DNA of 64,000 nucleotides from Pseudomonas synxantha BG33R (lineage in GTDB: Bacteria > Pseudomonadota > Gammaproteobacteria > Pseudomonadales > Pseudomonadaceae). Position numbers and translations under genes: made by a program. This document shows positions 11,423 to 20,072 of this stretch, in pieces (within the stretch, counting starts at the first letter, position 1; each line of letters starts with the position of its first letter). Below the pieces are notes generated by a model. The model did no database searches. It was not told the origin of the DNA and saw only the letters and a program-made list of their open reading frames with translations. The DNA is taken from the NCBI RefSeq assembly GCF_000263715.2, contig NZ_CM001514.1:3909674-3973673 (forward strand), written 5' to 3'.

Positions 11423-12790
11423 GTGATCCAGACCCTGACCCACCTTCCCCATCCCCGCGACGACGCGGCCACCCTCGCCAGCCAGTTCAGCGACCTGGCA
11501 CCGCCGCTCAACGCCCGGCAAGCGCATCTGGAAGCCTCGCGCTGCCTGTACTGTTACGACGCACCGTGCGTGAACGCATGCCCCAGCGAGATCGACATCC
11601 CGTCGTTCATCCGCAATATCCACACCGAGAACGTGCAAGGCGCTGCGCAGAAAATCCTCTCGGCCAACATCCTCGGCGGCAGTTGCGCTCGGGTTTGCCC
11701 CACGGAGATCCTGTGCCAGCAAGCCTGCGTGCGTAACAACGCCGAAGAATGCGCGCCGGTGCTGATCGGTTTGTTACAACGCTACGCCATCGACAACGCG
11801 CACTTCAGCGAACACCCGTTCCAGCGCGCCGCGCCCACAGGTAAACGCATCGCCGTGGTCGGCGCCGGGCCGGCGGGGCTGGCCTGCGCCCACCGCGCCG
11901 CGTTGCACGGCCATGACGTGGTGATATTCGAGGCGCGGGAAAAAGCCGGCGGCCTGAATGAATATGGGATCGCCAAGTACAAGCTGGTGGATGATTTTGC
12001 TCAGAAAGAACTGGATTTCCTTCTGCAAATCGGCGGCATTGAAATCCGCCACGGCCAGCGCCTGGGCGAAAACCTGACCTTGAGCGAACTGCACCAGCAA
12101 TTCGATTCGGTGTTCCTCGGCCTCGGCCTGGCGGCCAGCAAACAGCTCGGCCTGGCCCACGAAGACGCCCCCGGCCTGCTCGCCGCCACCGAGTACATCC
12201 GCGAGCTGCGCCAGGCCGATGACCTCACCCAACTGCCCCTGGCCGACCGCTGCATCGTGCTCGGCGCAGGCAATACCGCCATCGACATGGCCGTGCAAAT
12301 GGCCCGCCTCGGTGCCCGCGAGGTAAACCTTGTGTACCGCCGTGGCCTGGCGGACATGGGCGCGACCCAACACGAACAAGACATTGCCAAGGCCAATCAA
12401 GTGCGGCTGCTGACCTGGGCCCAACCCGACGAAGTGTTGCTCGACGACCAGGGCCGCGTACGCGGTATGCGCCTGGCCCGCACCCACCTGGAAAATGGTC
12501 GCTTGCTAGCGACGGGGGAAACCTTCGAACTGGCCGCCGATGCGATCTTCAAGGCCATCGGCCAAGGCTTTGACAACGACGCACTGCACGACCCGCTGGC
12601 CCAGCAACTGCACCGCGTGGGCGAGCGCATCTTTGTCGATGAACAGCTGCGTACCAGTATCCCCGGCGTGTATGCCGGCGGCGATTGCGTCAGCCTTGGC
12701 CAGGACCTCACCGTGCAGGCCGTGCAACACGGCAAACTGGCCGCCGAGGCCATGCACGCCCAACTCATGCTGAATGTGGAGGCTGCGTAA
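11423..12790 (+). CDS. preT: Dihydropyrimidine dehydrogenase, FAD/NAD(P) FeS subunit (PreT-like)
   Basis: 455 residues, corresponds to the N-terminal half of mammalian dihydropyrimidine dehydrogenase. It passes electrons from NAD(P)H through FAD and FeS clusters to the PreA subunit. Two cysteine clusters (CLYCYDAPCVNACP near 41 and CARVCPTEILCQQAC near 92), an FAD dinucleotide fold (VVGAGPAGLACA near 148) and a second NAD(P) fold (VLGAGNTAIDMA) are visible. Starts with GTG at 11423, after GTGAGGCC. The stop overlaps the next ATG (TAATG), implying translational coupling. Confidence 0.92.
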   Translation: MIQTLTHLPHPRDDAATLASQFSDLAPPLNARQAHLEASRCLYCYDAPCVNACPSEIDIPSFIRNIHTENVQGAAQKILSANILGGSCARVCPTEILCQQACVRNNAEECAPVLIGLLQRYAIDNAHFSEHPFQRAAPTGKRIAVVGAGPAGLACAHRAALHGHDVVIFEAREKAGGLNEYGIAKYKLVDDFAQKELDFLLQIGGIEIRHGQRLGENLTLSELHQQFDSVFLGLGLAASKQLGLAHEDAPGLLAATEYIRELRQADDLTQLPLADRCIVLGAGNTAIDMAVQMARLGAREVNLVYRRGLADMGATQHEQDIAKANQVRLLTWAQPDEVLLDDQGRVRGMRLARTHLENGRLLATGETFELAADAIFKAIGQGFDNDALHDPLAQQLHRVGERIFVDEQLRTSIPGVYAGGDCVSLGQDLTVQAVQHGKLAAEAMHAQLMLNVEAA

Positions 12791-14064
12791 TGGCCGATCT
12801 CTCGATTGTATTCGCCGGTATCAAAGCCCCCAATCCGTTCTGGCTGGCCTCCGCGCCGCCCACCGACAAAGCCTACAACGTCGTCCGTGCGTTCGAAGCC
12901 GGCTGGGGTGGCGTGGTGTGGAAAACCCTGGGCGAAGACCCGGCGGCGGTGAACGTGTCGTCACGCTACTCGGCGCATTTCGGGGCGAACCGTGAAGTGC
13001 TGGGCATCAACAATATCGAACTGATCACCGACCGCTCCCTGGAGATCAACCTGCGGGAAATCACCCAGGTGAAAAAGGACTGGCCTGACCGTGCACTGAT
13101 CGTATCGCTGATGGTGCCATGTGTTGAGGAGTCCTGGAAAAACATCCTGCCCCTGGTGGAGGCGACCGGCTGCGACGGCATCGAGTTGAATTTCGGCTGC
13201 CCCCACGGGATGCCCGAGCGCGGCATGGGCGCAGCGGTCGGCCAGGTGCCGGAGTATGTGGAACAGGTGACGCGCTGGTGCAAGACGTATTGCTCGCTGC
13301 CGGTGATCGTCAAGCTCACGCCCAACATCACCGACATACGCGTGGCGGCGCGGGCAGCGTCTCGCGGCGGCGCGGACGCGGTGTCGTTGATCAACACCAT
13401 CAATTCCATCACCAGCGTGGATCTGGAGCGCATGGTCGCCCTGCCGGTGGTCGGCACCCAGAGTACCCACGGCGGTTACTGCGGTTCGGCGGTCAAGCCG
13501 ATTGCCCTGAACATGGTCGCCGAAATCGCCCGTGACCCGCAGACCCAGGGCCTGCCGATCTGCGGCATCGGCGGTATCGGCAACTGGCGCGATGCAGCGG
13601 AATTCGTCGCCCTGGGCTGCGGCGCAGTGCAGGTGTGCACGGCGGCGATGCTGCATGGCTTCAGGATTGTGGACGAGATGAAGGACGGGCTGTCGCGGTG
13701 GATGGACAGCCAGGGTTACACCAGCCTGCAGGACTTTTCCGGGCGGGCCGTGGGTAACACCACGGATTGGAAGTACCTGGATATCAACTACCAGGTGATC
13801 GCCAAGATCGATCAGGCGGCGTGTATCGGTTGTGGGCGTTGTCACATTGCCTGTGAGGACACTTCACACCAGGCGATCGCCAGTTTGAAACAGGCGGACG
13901 GCACGCATAAGTATGAAGTGATTGATGATGAGTGCGTGGGCTGCAACTTGTGCCAGATCACCTGCCCGGTGGCGGACTGCATCGAGATGGTGCCGATGGA
14001 CACCGGCAAGCCATTTTTGAATTGGACGCAGGATCCGCGTAATCCGTATCGGGAAGCTGTGTAG
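12790..14064 (+). CDS. preA: Dihydropyrimidine dehydrogenase, FMN catalytic subunit (PreA-like)
   Basis: 424 residues. Dihydroorotate-dehydrogenase-like FMN barrel followed by a two-[4Fe-4S] ferredoxin tail, reducing uracil and thymine to their dihydro forms; with PreT it makes the first step of the pathway. Visible: SAPPTDKAYNVV at the start, ELNFGCPHGMPERGMG with the active-site cysteine in the barrel, and CIGCGRCHIACE plus CVGCNLCQITCPVADC at the end. Start ATG 12790 shares a base with the upstream stop. Confidence 0.93.
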   Translation: MADLSIVFAGIKAPNPFWLASAPPTDKAYNVVRAFEAGWGGVVWKTLGEDPAAVNVSSRYSAHFGANREVLGINNIELITDRSLEINLREITQVKKDWPDRALIVSLMVPCVEESWKNILPLVEATGCDGIELNFGCPHGMPERGMGAAVGQVPEYVEQVTRWCKTYCSLPVIVKLTPNITDIRVAARAASRGGADAVSLINTINSITSVDLERMVALPVVGTQSTHGGYCGSAVKPIALNMVAEIARDPQTQGLPICGIGGIGNWRDAAEFVALGCGAVQVCTAAMLHGFRIVDEMKDGLSRWMDSQGYTSLQDFSGRAVGNTTDWKYLDINYQVIAKIDQAACIGCGRCHIACEDTSHQAIASLKQADGTHKYEVIDDECVGCNLCQITCPVADCIEMVPMDTGKPFLNWTQDPRNPYREAV

Positions 14065-14077
14065 CCTTTAGACCGCT

Positions 14078-14160
14078 ATCGCAGGCAAGCCAGCTCCCAC
14101 AGTTGACCGCATTTTGTCTGAAGGAATGCAGTCGAATGTGGGAGCTGGCTTGCCTGCGAT
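14078..14160. repeat. REPIN with perfect 24-bp arms
   Basis: Arms at 14078-14101 and 14137-14160 are exact reverse complements (core GCAAGCCAGCTCCCAC) with 35 bases between. This is the GGAGCTGGCTTGCCTGCGAT subtype of REP, distinct from the GGGGGCTTGCTCCCGAT subtype elsewhere in the window. It directly follows preA and may act as a transcript end. Confidence 0.85.
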
Positions 14161-14229
14161 GGGCATGGGTATCTACACAACTTCTGGTATGGCGCTGTCC
14201 CTGTGGGAGGGGCGGTGCGACGATTCGAC

Positions 14230-14626
14230 TTGCTCCCAATGGCGGCCTTAGGACCGACCAGGATGTTGGATCAGATCGAGTACATATCCGTTATTTAGGT
14301 AACGGCCACTATTGGTTCCGCTCTTACAGCGGCTCACTTTTGAAAAGCGCAAAAGTAAGCAAAACGCTCTTGCCCCACCACCCGGCACCTCGCCCAGGCT
14401 CGGTGTGCCCGTAATCCGACAGGGATTTGGGGGGCCGCCGCCACGCGCCATCCATGGCGCGGGGCGGCTAAACCGGCATCCCTGCCGGTTTACCCCCCAA
14501 ATCCCTGTCGAATTCCGGCCAGCGTGGTTTAACGGGGCGCCTAAGATCAAAAGCAGATCAAGAGCAGATCAAGAGCGGCTCGCTTCGCATCGTGGTTACT
14601 GGTGACTGCTACGAAGTTGTGTAGAT
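14230..14626. repeat. 0.4-kb interspersed repeat, copy 1
   Basis: About 397 bases that recur in the same orientation at 22,950-23,363 with high identity. Contains the words TACATATCCGTTATTTAGGT and TTCCGCTCTTACAGCGGCTC, a perfect 18-bp inverted repeat (CGACAGGGATTTGGGGGG at 14,417-14,434, partner at 14,493-14,510) enclosing two smaller palindromes, and a short direct-repeat tail of AGATCAAG units. A REP-like sequence, interrupted by about 15 bases, touches its left side. No protein is supported on either strand. It fills most of the gap between preA and the TetR gene. Confidence 0.85.
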
Positions 14627-14665
14627 CCCCATGCTGCGATGGGCCCCTCAGCCTCACCACAGGGC

Positions 14666-15286
14666 TCAAGGCTCCAACCCGATCCCCCGCAAGATCACAC
14701 TGGTCACCGTCTGAATCGCCTTTTCGAACTGCATATCCGACAACGGCTGGTGATCATTCAAAATCTTCACCTGGTGATCAAAGTCGGCATAGTGCTGGGT
14801 CGAGGCCCAGATCATGTAGAGCAGGCTCGACGGTTCCACCGGCAGGATACGTTTGTCTTGCACCCACTGGCGAATCTTCGCTTCCTTCATCTTGGCCCAG
14901 TCGTACAGGCTTTCATCCAGGGCCTCACCGAGCGTGGGCGCGCCGTGGATGATTTCATTGGCCCAGACCTTTGAGCCATACGGCCGCGTACGCGAGCGCT
15001 GCATCTTGGCGCGGATGTAGCTGCTGAGCACCACCCGCGGATCATCGAAGGTTTCGAAGCTCAGGGCATCCTGCTTCCACAGCTCCAGCAGGTCGAACAG
15101 CACCGCGCTGTACAGCTCGCTCTTGGTGGTGAAGTAATAATGCAGGTTGGAACGCGGCAGTTGCACCTCTTCGGCGATGTCGGCCATGGCGGTGCTGCCG
15201 TAGCCTTTTTCAGCGAAGACTTTTTCCGCCGCCAGCAGGATTTTCTCGACGTTGACCCGACGGATTCCGATCTTGTGATTGCCCAT
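14666..15286 (-). CDS. TetR-family regulator, RutR-like
   Basis: 206 residues with an N-terminal TetR helix-turn-helix (AMADIAEEVQLPRSNLHYYF, near residues 33-52) and a C-terminal ligand domain (VLSSYIRAKMQRSRTRPYGS). The overall shape resembles RutR/YcdC, the uracil-sensing regulator, which fits its position beside the pyrimidine genes. The start is placed at ATG 15286; an upstream extension of 39 residues (Cys/Val-rich) would be unlike the family. It is divergent from copC with 116 bases between. Whether it controls the pyrimidine cluster is inferred from context only. Confidence 0.82.
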   Translation of the reverse strand: MGNHKIGIRRVNVEKILLAAEKVFAEKGYGSTAMADIAEEVQLPRSNLHYYFTTKSELYSAVLFDLLELWKQDALSFETFDDPRVVLSSYIRAKMQRSRTRPYGSKVWANEIIHGAPTLGEALDESLYDWAKMKEAKIRQWVQDKRILPVEPSSLLYMIWASTQHYADFDHQVKILNDHQPLSDMQFEKAIQTVTSVILRGIGLEP

Positions 15287-15402
15287 AAGGGCTCCCTGAC
15301 AACAACACGGGTTAAAGACTACCACCAGCTCTAGATCGGGGCGACAGGCCAAGCCGAAACTTCGTACACTACCCGCTCCTACCCATTGATTGGTATTGAA
15401 CA

Positions 15403-15768
15403 ATGTTGATCAAGAAAGCCCTGACCACCCTCGCCCTGCTCACCTCCCTGCTGGGCGCCTCGGCGGCATTTGCCCATGCCCACCTCAAGAGCGCAGAACC
15501 TGCGGCCAACAGCAACGTCGCCGCACCGAAAGACCTGCGCCTGACCTTCACCGAAGGCGTCGAAGCCACCTTCACCAAGGTGTCCCTGAGCAAGGACGGC
15601 ACTGAAATCGCCATCAAGGGCCTGGAAACCCCGGACGCGGACAAGAAAGTCCTGGTCGTGACCCCTGCCGCCCCGCTCGCGAGCGGCAATTACAAAGTGG
15701 TGTGGAATGCGGTGTCGGTCGACACCCATAAGAGCAGCGGTGAATACAGCTTCAAGGTCGGCCAGTAA
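15403..15768 (+). CDS. copC: Periplasmic copper-binding protein CopC
   Basis: 121 residues with a signal peptide ending at AFA-HAHLKSAEP. The mature N-terminal His and the DTHKSSGEYSF strand give the copper(II) ligands of the CopC/YobA family, and the fold is a small Greek-key barrel. It carries copper in the periplasm, probably handing it to CopD encoded three bases downstream. Methionine-rich copper(I) motifs are absent, as usual in short CopC proteins. Confidence 0.9.
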   Translation: MLIKKALTTLALLTSLLGASAAFAHAHLKSAEPAANSNVAAPKDLRLTFTEGVEATFTKVSLSKDGTEIAIKGLETPDADKKVLVVTPAAPLASGNYKVVWNAVSVDTHKSSGEYSFKVGQ

Positions 15769-15771
15769 CCC

Positions 15772-16629
15772 ATGGCAACCCTGCTGGTGCTGTGCCGTTT
15801 CCTGCATTTTATCGTTGTGCTGCTGATGTTCGGGGCTTGCGTGCTCCGGCCCTGGCTGCTCGGCGCCCAGGTACAACCGGCTCTGGACCGGCAACTGCTA
15901 TGCATCACCCGTGGCCTGGCCTGGCTGGGGCTTGGCTCCGGCGTGGCGTGGTTACTGCTGATCACCGCCAGCATGGCCGGCAGTTGGGACGCGGCGCTGC
16001 AACCGGCCACCGTGCAATTGGTGCTGGGCAAGACCTTTTTCGGCCAGGTATGGTCCTGGCATCTGCTGCTGAATGTTCTGCTGGTGATCGTGCTGATCAA
16101 ACCCTGGCCAGCCTTGCGTTTGCCATTGATCACCCTGCTGCTGGCGACCCTGGCGCCGGTGGGCCATGGCGCCATGCTCGACGGGCTGAGTGGGCAATTG
16201 CTGATCCTCAACCAAGTGGTGCATCTGCTGTGCGTGGGGACCTGGCTGGGTGGGTTGCTGGTGCTGGTGCTGATCCTCAGGCACGCGCAAGAGCACCGGC
16301 TGGAGCCGATTTTGCGGCGCTTCAGCGGCGTGGGTTACGGCCTCGTCGCCGGCTTGCTGGTAACCGGTTTGATCAATGTGCGCGTGCTCACCGGGCAACT
16401 CTGGCCCACGCCACTGTTCAATGGGTTTGCCTTGATCCTGCTGATCAAGGTGGGGTTGGTGGTGGGGATGCTGGGCTTGGCGTTGTTGAACCGGTTGCGT
16501 ATCGAACGCTGCGAACAGCGCTTGGGCAGTTTGAAAGCCAGTGTGATGATGGAATGGCTGCTGGGGGTCTGCGCAGTAGCCGCCGTTTCACTGCTTGGCA
16601 CCCTGCCTCCGATGGTCTTGGCAGGATAA
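15772..16629 (+). CDS. copD: Copper-resistance membrane protein CopD
   Basis: 285 residues, about eight hydrophobic helices, CopD family. N-terminal LLVLCRFLHFIVVLLMFGAC holds the conserved helix-1 His, and further histidines lie in VWSWHLLLNV and NQVVHLLCVGTWLGG. It sits in the inner membrane and is thought to import or pass copper received from CopC. The copC stop is three bases before its ATG, so the two form an operon. A REPIN follows. Confidence 0.9.
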   Translation: MATLLVLCRFLHFIVVLLMFGACVLRPWLLGAQVQPALDRQLLCITRGLAWLGLGSGVAWLLLITASMAGSWDAALQPATVQLVLGKTFFGQVWSWHLLLNVLLVIVLIKPWPALRLPLITLLLATLAPVGHGAMLDGLSGQLLILNQVVHLLCVGTWLGGLLVLVLILRHAQEHRLEPILRRFSGVGYGLVAGLLVTGLINVRVLTGQLWPTPLFNGFALILLIKVGLVVGMLGLALLNRLRIERCEQRLGSLKASVMMEWLLGVCAVAAVSLLGTLPPMVLAG

Positions 16630-16652
16630 AAAACCAGGTTTAACTCAGTCAA

Positions 16653-16743
16653 ATGTGGGAGGGGGCTTGCTCCCGATAGCGGTGTATCTGTCAGATCATC
16701 TGTGACTGACACACTGCTATCGGGAGCAAGCCCCCTCCCACAT
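16653..16743. repeat. REPIN (inverted REP pair)
   Basis: Two REP cores (ATGTGGGAGGGGGCTTGCTC and its complement) with about 38 bases between, after copD. The intact pair is the model for the broken one at the prophage junction near 34,580. Confidence 0.88.
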
Positions 16744-16782
16744 TGCCCCGTGCCCGCTTTAGATCAACGCACACCTAGTCAT

Positions 16783-16856
16783 CGTATAACTTCTGCTTGA
16801 CACACCCCGAAAACCCCGCAAATATCCCGCTCAATGTTGTACGACGACGTATAACA
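16783..16856 (+). promoter_or_regulatory. Candidate promoter and operators of the uronate porin gene
   Basis: A TTGACA box at 16797-16802 and AAATAT at 16820-16825 are 17 bases apart. A near-perfect palindrome GTTGTACGACGACGTATAAC (16836-16855) overlaps the expected transcript start, and its half-word CGTATAAC recurs at 16783-16790 above the -35 box. Related words occur before udh. GT...AC half-sites are typical of FadR-type GntR regulators, but the regulator gene is not in the window. Confidence 0.45.
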
Positions 16857-16891
16857 AATAATAAAAACAACAAAAGAAAGGGAGCCTCACT

Positions 16892-18154
16892 GTGAGTCAA
16901 TTCGTCCGCAATTGCTCTGCACCCCTGGGCCTTATCAGCCTCGCCAGCCTGGCCGTCACCCTGCCCCTGTGCGTTCAAGCCGAAGGTTTTATCGACGACG
17001 CCAAGGCCACGCTCAACCTGCGCAACGCCTACTTCAACCGCAACTTCACCAACCCCGGCAACCCTCAGGGGAAGGCCGAAGAGTGGACGCAGAACTTCAT
17101 TCTCGACGCCAAATCCGGCTTTACCCAAGGCACTGTCGGGTTCGGGATTGATGTATTGGGCCTGTATTCGCAAAAGCTCGATGGCGGCAAAGGCACTGCC
17201 GGCACTCAACTGCTGCCGGTGCATGACGATGGCCGCCCTGCCGACAATTTCGGACGTCTTGGGGTCGCGCTGAAAACCAGGCTGTCCAAGACCGAGCTCA
17301 AAGTTGGCGAGTGGATGCCGGTGCTGCCGATCCTGCGTTCTGATGATGGCCGCTCTCTGCCCCAGACCTTTCGCGGCGGCCAGGTCACCTCCAATGAGAT
17401 CGCCGGTCTGACCCTCTACGGCGGCCAGTTTCGCGGCAACAGCCCACGCAACGACGCGAGCATGGAAAACATGTTCATGAACGGCAAAGCTGCGTTCACC
17501 TCGGACCGCTTCAACTTCGGCGGGGGCGAATATACCTTCAACGACAAGCGCACCCAAGTCGGCCTGTGGTACGCCGAACTCACTGATATCTACCAGCAAC
17601 AGTATCTGAACCTCACCCACAGCCAGCCGGTGGGTGACTGGACCCTGGGCGCCAACCTTGGCTTCTTCAACGGCAAGGAAGACGGCAGCGCCTTGGCCGG
17701 CGACCTCGACAACAAGACCGTGTTCGCCCTGCTCTCGGCCAAATACAACGGCCACACCTTCTACGTCGGCCTGCAAAAACTCACCGGCGACAGTGTATGG
17801 ATGCGCATCAACGGCACCAGCGGCGGCACGCTGGCCAACGACAGCTATAACGCCAGCTACGACAACGCCAGGGAAAAATCCTGGCAGGTACGCCATGACT
17901 TCAACTTTGTCGTACTCGGCGTGCCAGGGCTGACCCTGATGAACCGCTATATCAGCGGCAGTAACGTGCACACCGCAGCGATCACCGATGGCAAGGAATG
18001 GGGGCGTGAGTCGGAACTGGCGTATACGGTGCAAAGTGGTGCACTGAAAAACCTCAATGTGAAGTGGCGCAATTCGACAATGCGGCGCGACTTCAGCAAT
18101 AACGAGTTTGATGAAAACCGGATTTTTATCAGCTATCCGATTTCGTTGTTGTAA
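16892..18154 (+). CDS. OprD-family outer-membrane porin
   Basis: 420 residues with a signal peptide ending near AEGFIDDAKATLNLRNAYFN, then alternating beta strands ending in an aromatic/hydrophobic C-terminus. OprD/OpdK family porins let small acidic or basic nutrients cross the outer membrane. Begins with GTG at 16892 after AAAGGGAG. Its place ahead of uronate dehydrogenase, lactonase and a TRAP carrier suggests it admits hexuronates or aldarates. It may form its own transcript: a hairpin and a separate promoter-like sequence lie before udh. Confidence 0.9.
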   Translation: MSQFVRNCSAPLGLISLASLAVTLPLCVQAEGFIDDAKATLNLRNAYFNRNFTNPGNPQGKAEEWTQNFILDAKSGFTQGTVGFGIDVLGLYSQKLDGGKGTAGTQLLPVHDDGRPADNFGRLGVALKTRLSKTELKVGEWMPVLPILRSDDGRSLPQTFRGGQVTSNEIAGLTLYGGQFRGNSPRNDASMENMFMNGKAAFTSDRFNFGGGEYTFNDKRTQVGLWYAELTDIYQQQYLNLTHSQPVGDWTLGANLGFFNGKEDGSALAGDLDNKTVFALLSAKYNGHTFYVGLQKLTGDSVWMRINGTSGGTLANDSYNASYDNAREKSWQVRHDFNFVVLGVPGLTLMNRYISGSNVHTAAITDGKEWGRESELAYTVQSGALKNLNVKWRNSTMRRDFSNNEFDENRIFISYPISLL

Positions 18155-18175
18155 GTTCCAGGGTCGAACTCGATC

Positions 18176-18201
18176 TCAAAGGTGCCAGCTCCCACCTTTG
18201 A
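18176..18201 (+). terminator. Hairpin after the porin gene
   Basis: TCAAAGGTG / CACCTTTGA, 9 bp with an 8-base loop, 22 bases after the porin stop. No clear T-run follows, so it is at best a weak terminator or a partial transcript barrier before udh. Confidence 0.35.
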
Positions 18202-18222
18202 TCTCATGCGCCTGGAAGGACG

Positions 18223-18281
18223 TTGACAACACCAAGAATCCCTAACACTATTTCCATATAGTCATACGACAACCTACAACA
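18223..18281 (+). promoter_or_regulatory. Candidate udh promoter with operator
   Basis: TTGACA at 18223-18228 and CACTAT at 18246-18251 are separated by 17 bases. GTCATACGAC (18261-18270), a one-mismatch palindrome, follows directly and shares TACGAC and GTCAT words with the sites before the porin gene, consistent with joint repression. Confidence 0.45.
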
Positions 18282-18296
18282 AAAATTGGAATGCTC

Positions 18297-19115
18297 ATGA
18301 CCATCACGACGCCCGCTCCCTTCAACCGTCTGTTGCTCACCGGCGCCGCCGGTGGCCTCGGTAAAGTTTTGCGCGAACGTATGCGCCCTTACGCCAAGGT
18401 CCTGCGCCTGTCGGATATCGCCGACATGGCCCCCGCCATCGATGCCCGCGAAGAAGTGCAAACCTGCGACCTGTCCGACAAGCAAGCGGTGCACCAATTG
18501 GTAGAAGGCGTCGACGCCATCCTGCATTTTGGTGGCGTATCGGTAGAGCGCTCGTTCGAAGAAGTGCTCGGCGCCAATATCAGCGGCATCTTCCATATCT
18601 ATGAAGCCGCACGTCGCCATGGCGTAAAGCGTGTGATCTTCGCCAGCTCCAACCATGTGATCGGTTTCTATAAACAGGGTGAACAACTCGACGCCCACTC
18701 CCCACGCCGCCCAGACAGCTACTACGGCCTGTCCAAGTCCTACGGCGAAGACATGGCCAGTTTCTACTTTGATCGTTATGGCATCCAGACGGTGAGCATC
18801 CGCATCGGCTCCTCGTTCCCGCAGCCGCAGAACCGCCGGATGATGCACACGTGGCTGAGCTTCGACGACCTGACCCAACTGCTCGAACGCGCGCTGTACA
18901 CGCCCGATGTCGGCCATACCGTGGTCTACGGCATGTCGGCCAACCTCGACACCTGGTGGGACAACCGCTACGCCGCGCACCTGGGCTTTGCGCCCAAGGA
19001 CAGCTCCGAAGTGTTCCGCGCCCAGGTCGAGGCCCAGCCGCCGGTCGCAGATGATGACCCGGCAAGGATTTATCAGGGCGGCGCGTTCTGCGCGGCAGGC
19101 CCATTCGGTGACTGA
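18297..19115 (+). CDS. udh: NAD-dependent uronate dehydrogenase
   Basis: 272 residues, short-chain dehydrogenase fold. Oxidises D-glucuronate or D-galacturonate to the aldaro-lactone with NAD+. Visible: NAD-binding TGAAGGLG at about residue 16, active-site YYGLSK (Tyr-x3-Lys) near residue 140, and long stretches I recall from P. putida/P. syringae Udh (RPDSYYGLSK, IRIGSSFPQPQN). ATG 18297 is preferred to ATG 18291, because the GGA before 18291 abuts it while 18297 has it at proper distance. First of five genes in one direction. Confidence 0.93.
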   Translation: MTITTPAPFNRLLLTGAAGGLGKVLRERMRPYAKVLRLSDIADMAPAIDAREEVQTCDLSDKQAVHQLVEGVDAILHFGGVSVERSFEEVLGANISGIFHIYEAARRHGVKRVIFASSNHVIGFYKQGEQLDAHSPRRPDSYYGLSKSYGEDMASFYFDRYGIQTVSIRIGSSFPQPQNRRMMHTWLSFDDLTQLLERALYTPDVGHTVVYGMSANLDTWWDNRYAAHLGFAPKDSSEVFRAQVEAQPPVADDDPARIYQGGAFCAAGPFGD

Positions 19116-19145
19116 GTACACAGCAACCCAAAGGAATGAGTGGCC

Positions 19146-20021
19146 ATGACTGCAGAATTGATTGTCGATGCCCGCAACGCCGTGGGGGAATGCCCGATAT
19201 GGGTGCCTGAAGAAAACGCCCTCTATTGGGTGGACATCCCCAACGGTGGCTTGCACCGTTGGAACGCCTCTACCGGGCACCTGCGTGCCTGGCAAGCCCC
19301 GCAGATGCTCGCCTGCATCGCACCTACCCAAGCGGGCAACTGGGTGGCAGGCATGGAAACCGGCTTCTTTGAACTGACCCCGCAAAACGACGGCAGCCTC
19401 GACACTACGCTCTTGGCCGGTGTCGAACACCCGCGGCCGGACATGCGCTTGAACGACGGCCGCTGTGATCGCCAAGGCCGTTTCTGGGCCGGCAGCATGG
19501 TGCTGAACATGGGGTTGAACGCCGCTGAGGGCACCCTTTATCGCTATACGTCTGGCACGGCGCCCCATGCGCAGCTCGATGGTTTCATCACCCTCAACGG
19601 GCTGGCCTTCAGCCCCAATGGCCGCACAATGTATGCCTCTGATTCACACCCGCTAGTGCAGCAGATCTGGGCATTCGACTACGACATCGACACCGGCACG
19701 CCGTCCAACCGCCGGGTGTTTGTGGACATGCATGACTTTCTCGGCAGGCCCGATGGTGCAGCTGTCGACGCGGATGGCTGCTACTGGATCTGCGCCAACG
19801 ATGCCGGCCTGGTCCACCGTTTCACCCCCGACGGTCGCCTCGACCAGTCCCTCACCGTACCGGTAAAAAAACCCACTATGTGCGCCTTCGGCGGCAGTCG
19901 CCTGGACACCCTGTACGTCACCTCCATTCGTGACGATCAGCGTGACAGTTCGCTGTCCGGCGGCGTGTTTGCCCTCAACCCCGGCGTCAAGGGATTGCCC
20001 GAACCCCAGTTCATCCTCTAG
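19146..20021 (+). CDS. SMP-30/gluconolactonase-family lactonase
   Basis: 291 residues, six-bladed beta-propeller family. Metal ligands fit GECPIW (Glu near 16), NDGRCDRQGRFWAGSM (Asn/Asp near 100-115) and PDGAAVDADGCYW (Asp near 203). It likely hydrolyses the aldaro-lactone released by Udh to open-chain galactarate or glucarate. Start taken at ATG 19146 (MTAELIVDARNAVGECP); a GTG six bases earlier is possible. AAGGA lies at 19131-19135. The gap to udh is 30 bases, so they are co-transcribed. Confidence 0.88.
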   Translation: MTAELIVDARNAVGECPIWVPEENALYWVDIPNGGLHRWNASTGHLRAWQAPQMLACIAPTQAGNWVAGMETGFFELTPQNDGSLDTTLLAGVEHPRPDMRLNDGRCDRQGRFWAGSMVLNMGLNAAEGTLYRYTSGTAPHAQLDGFITLNGLAFSPNGRTMYASDSHPLVQQIWAFDYDIDTGTPSNRRVFVDMHDFLGRPDGAAVDADGCYWICANDAGLVHRFTPDGRLDQSLTVPVKKPTMCAFGGSRLDTLYVTSIRDDQRDSSLSGGVFALNPGVKGLPEPQFIL

Positions 20022-20072
20022 CTGCATCGCTGTGCCTTGAATACAACAATAACAAGACAGGAATCACCGCCC

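Noticed and set aside
14312..14605. 97-codon frame in repeat copy 1, with a like frame in copy 2 (22,937-23,374)
   Set aside because: The repeat's frames are interrupted differently in the two copies by non-multiple-of-three indels; protein-level conservation is not supported.
18204..19568. 454-codon minus-strand frame over udh and the lactonase
   Set aside because: Antisense of two recognised enzymes and spans their junction.
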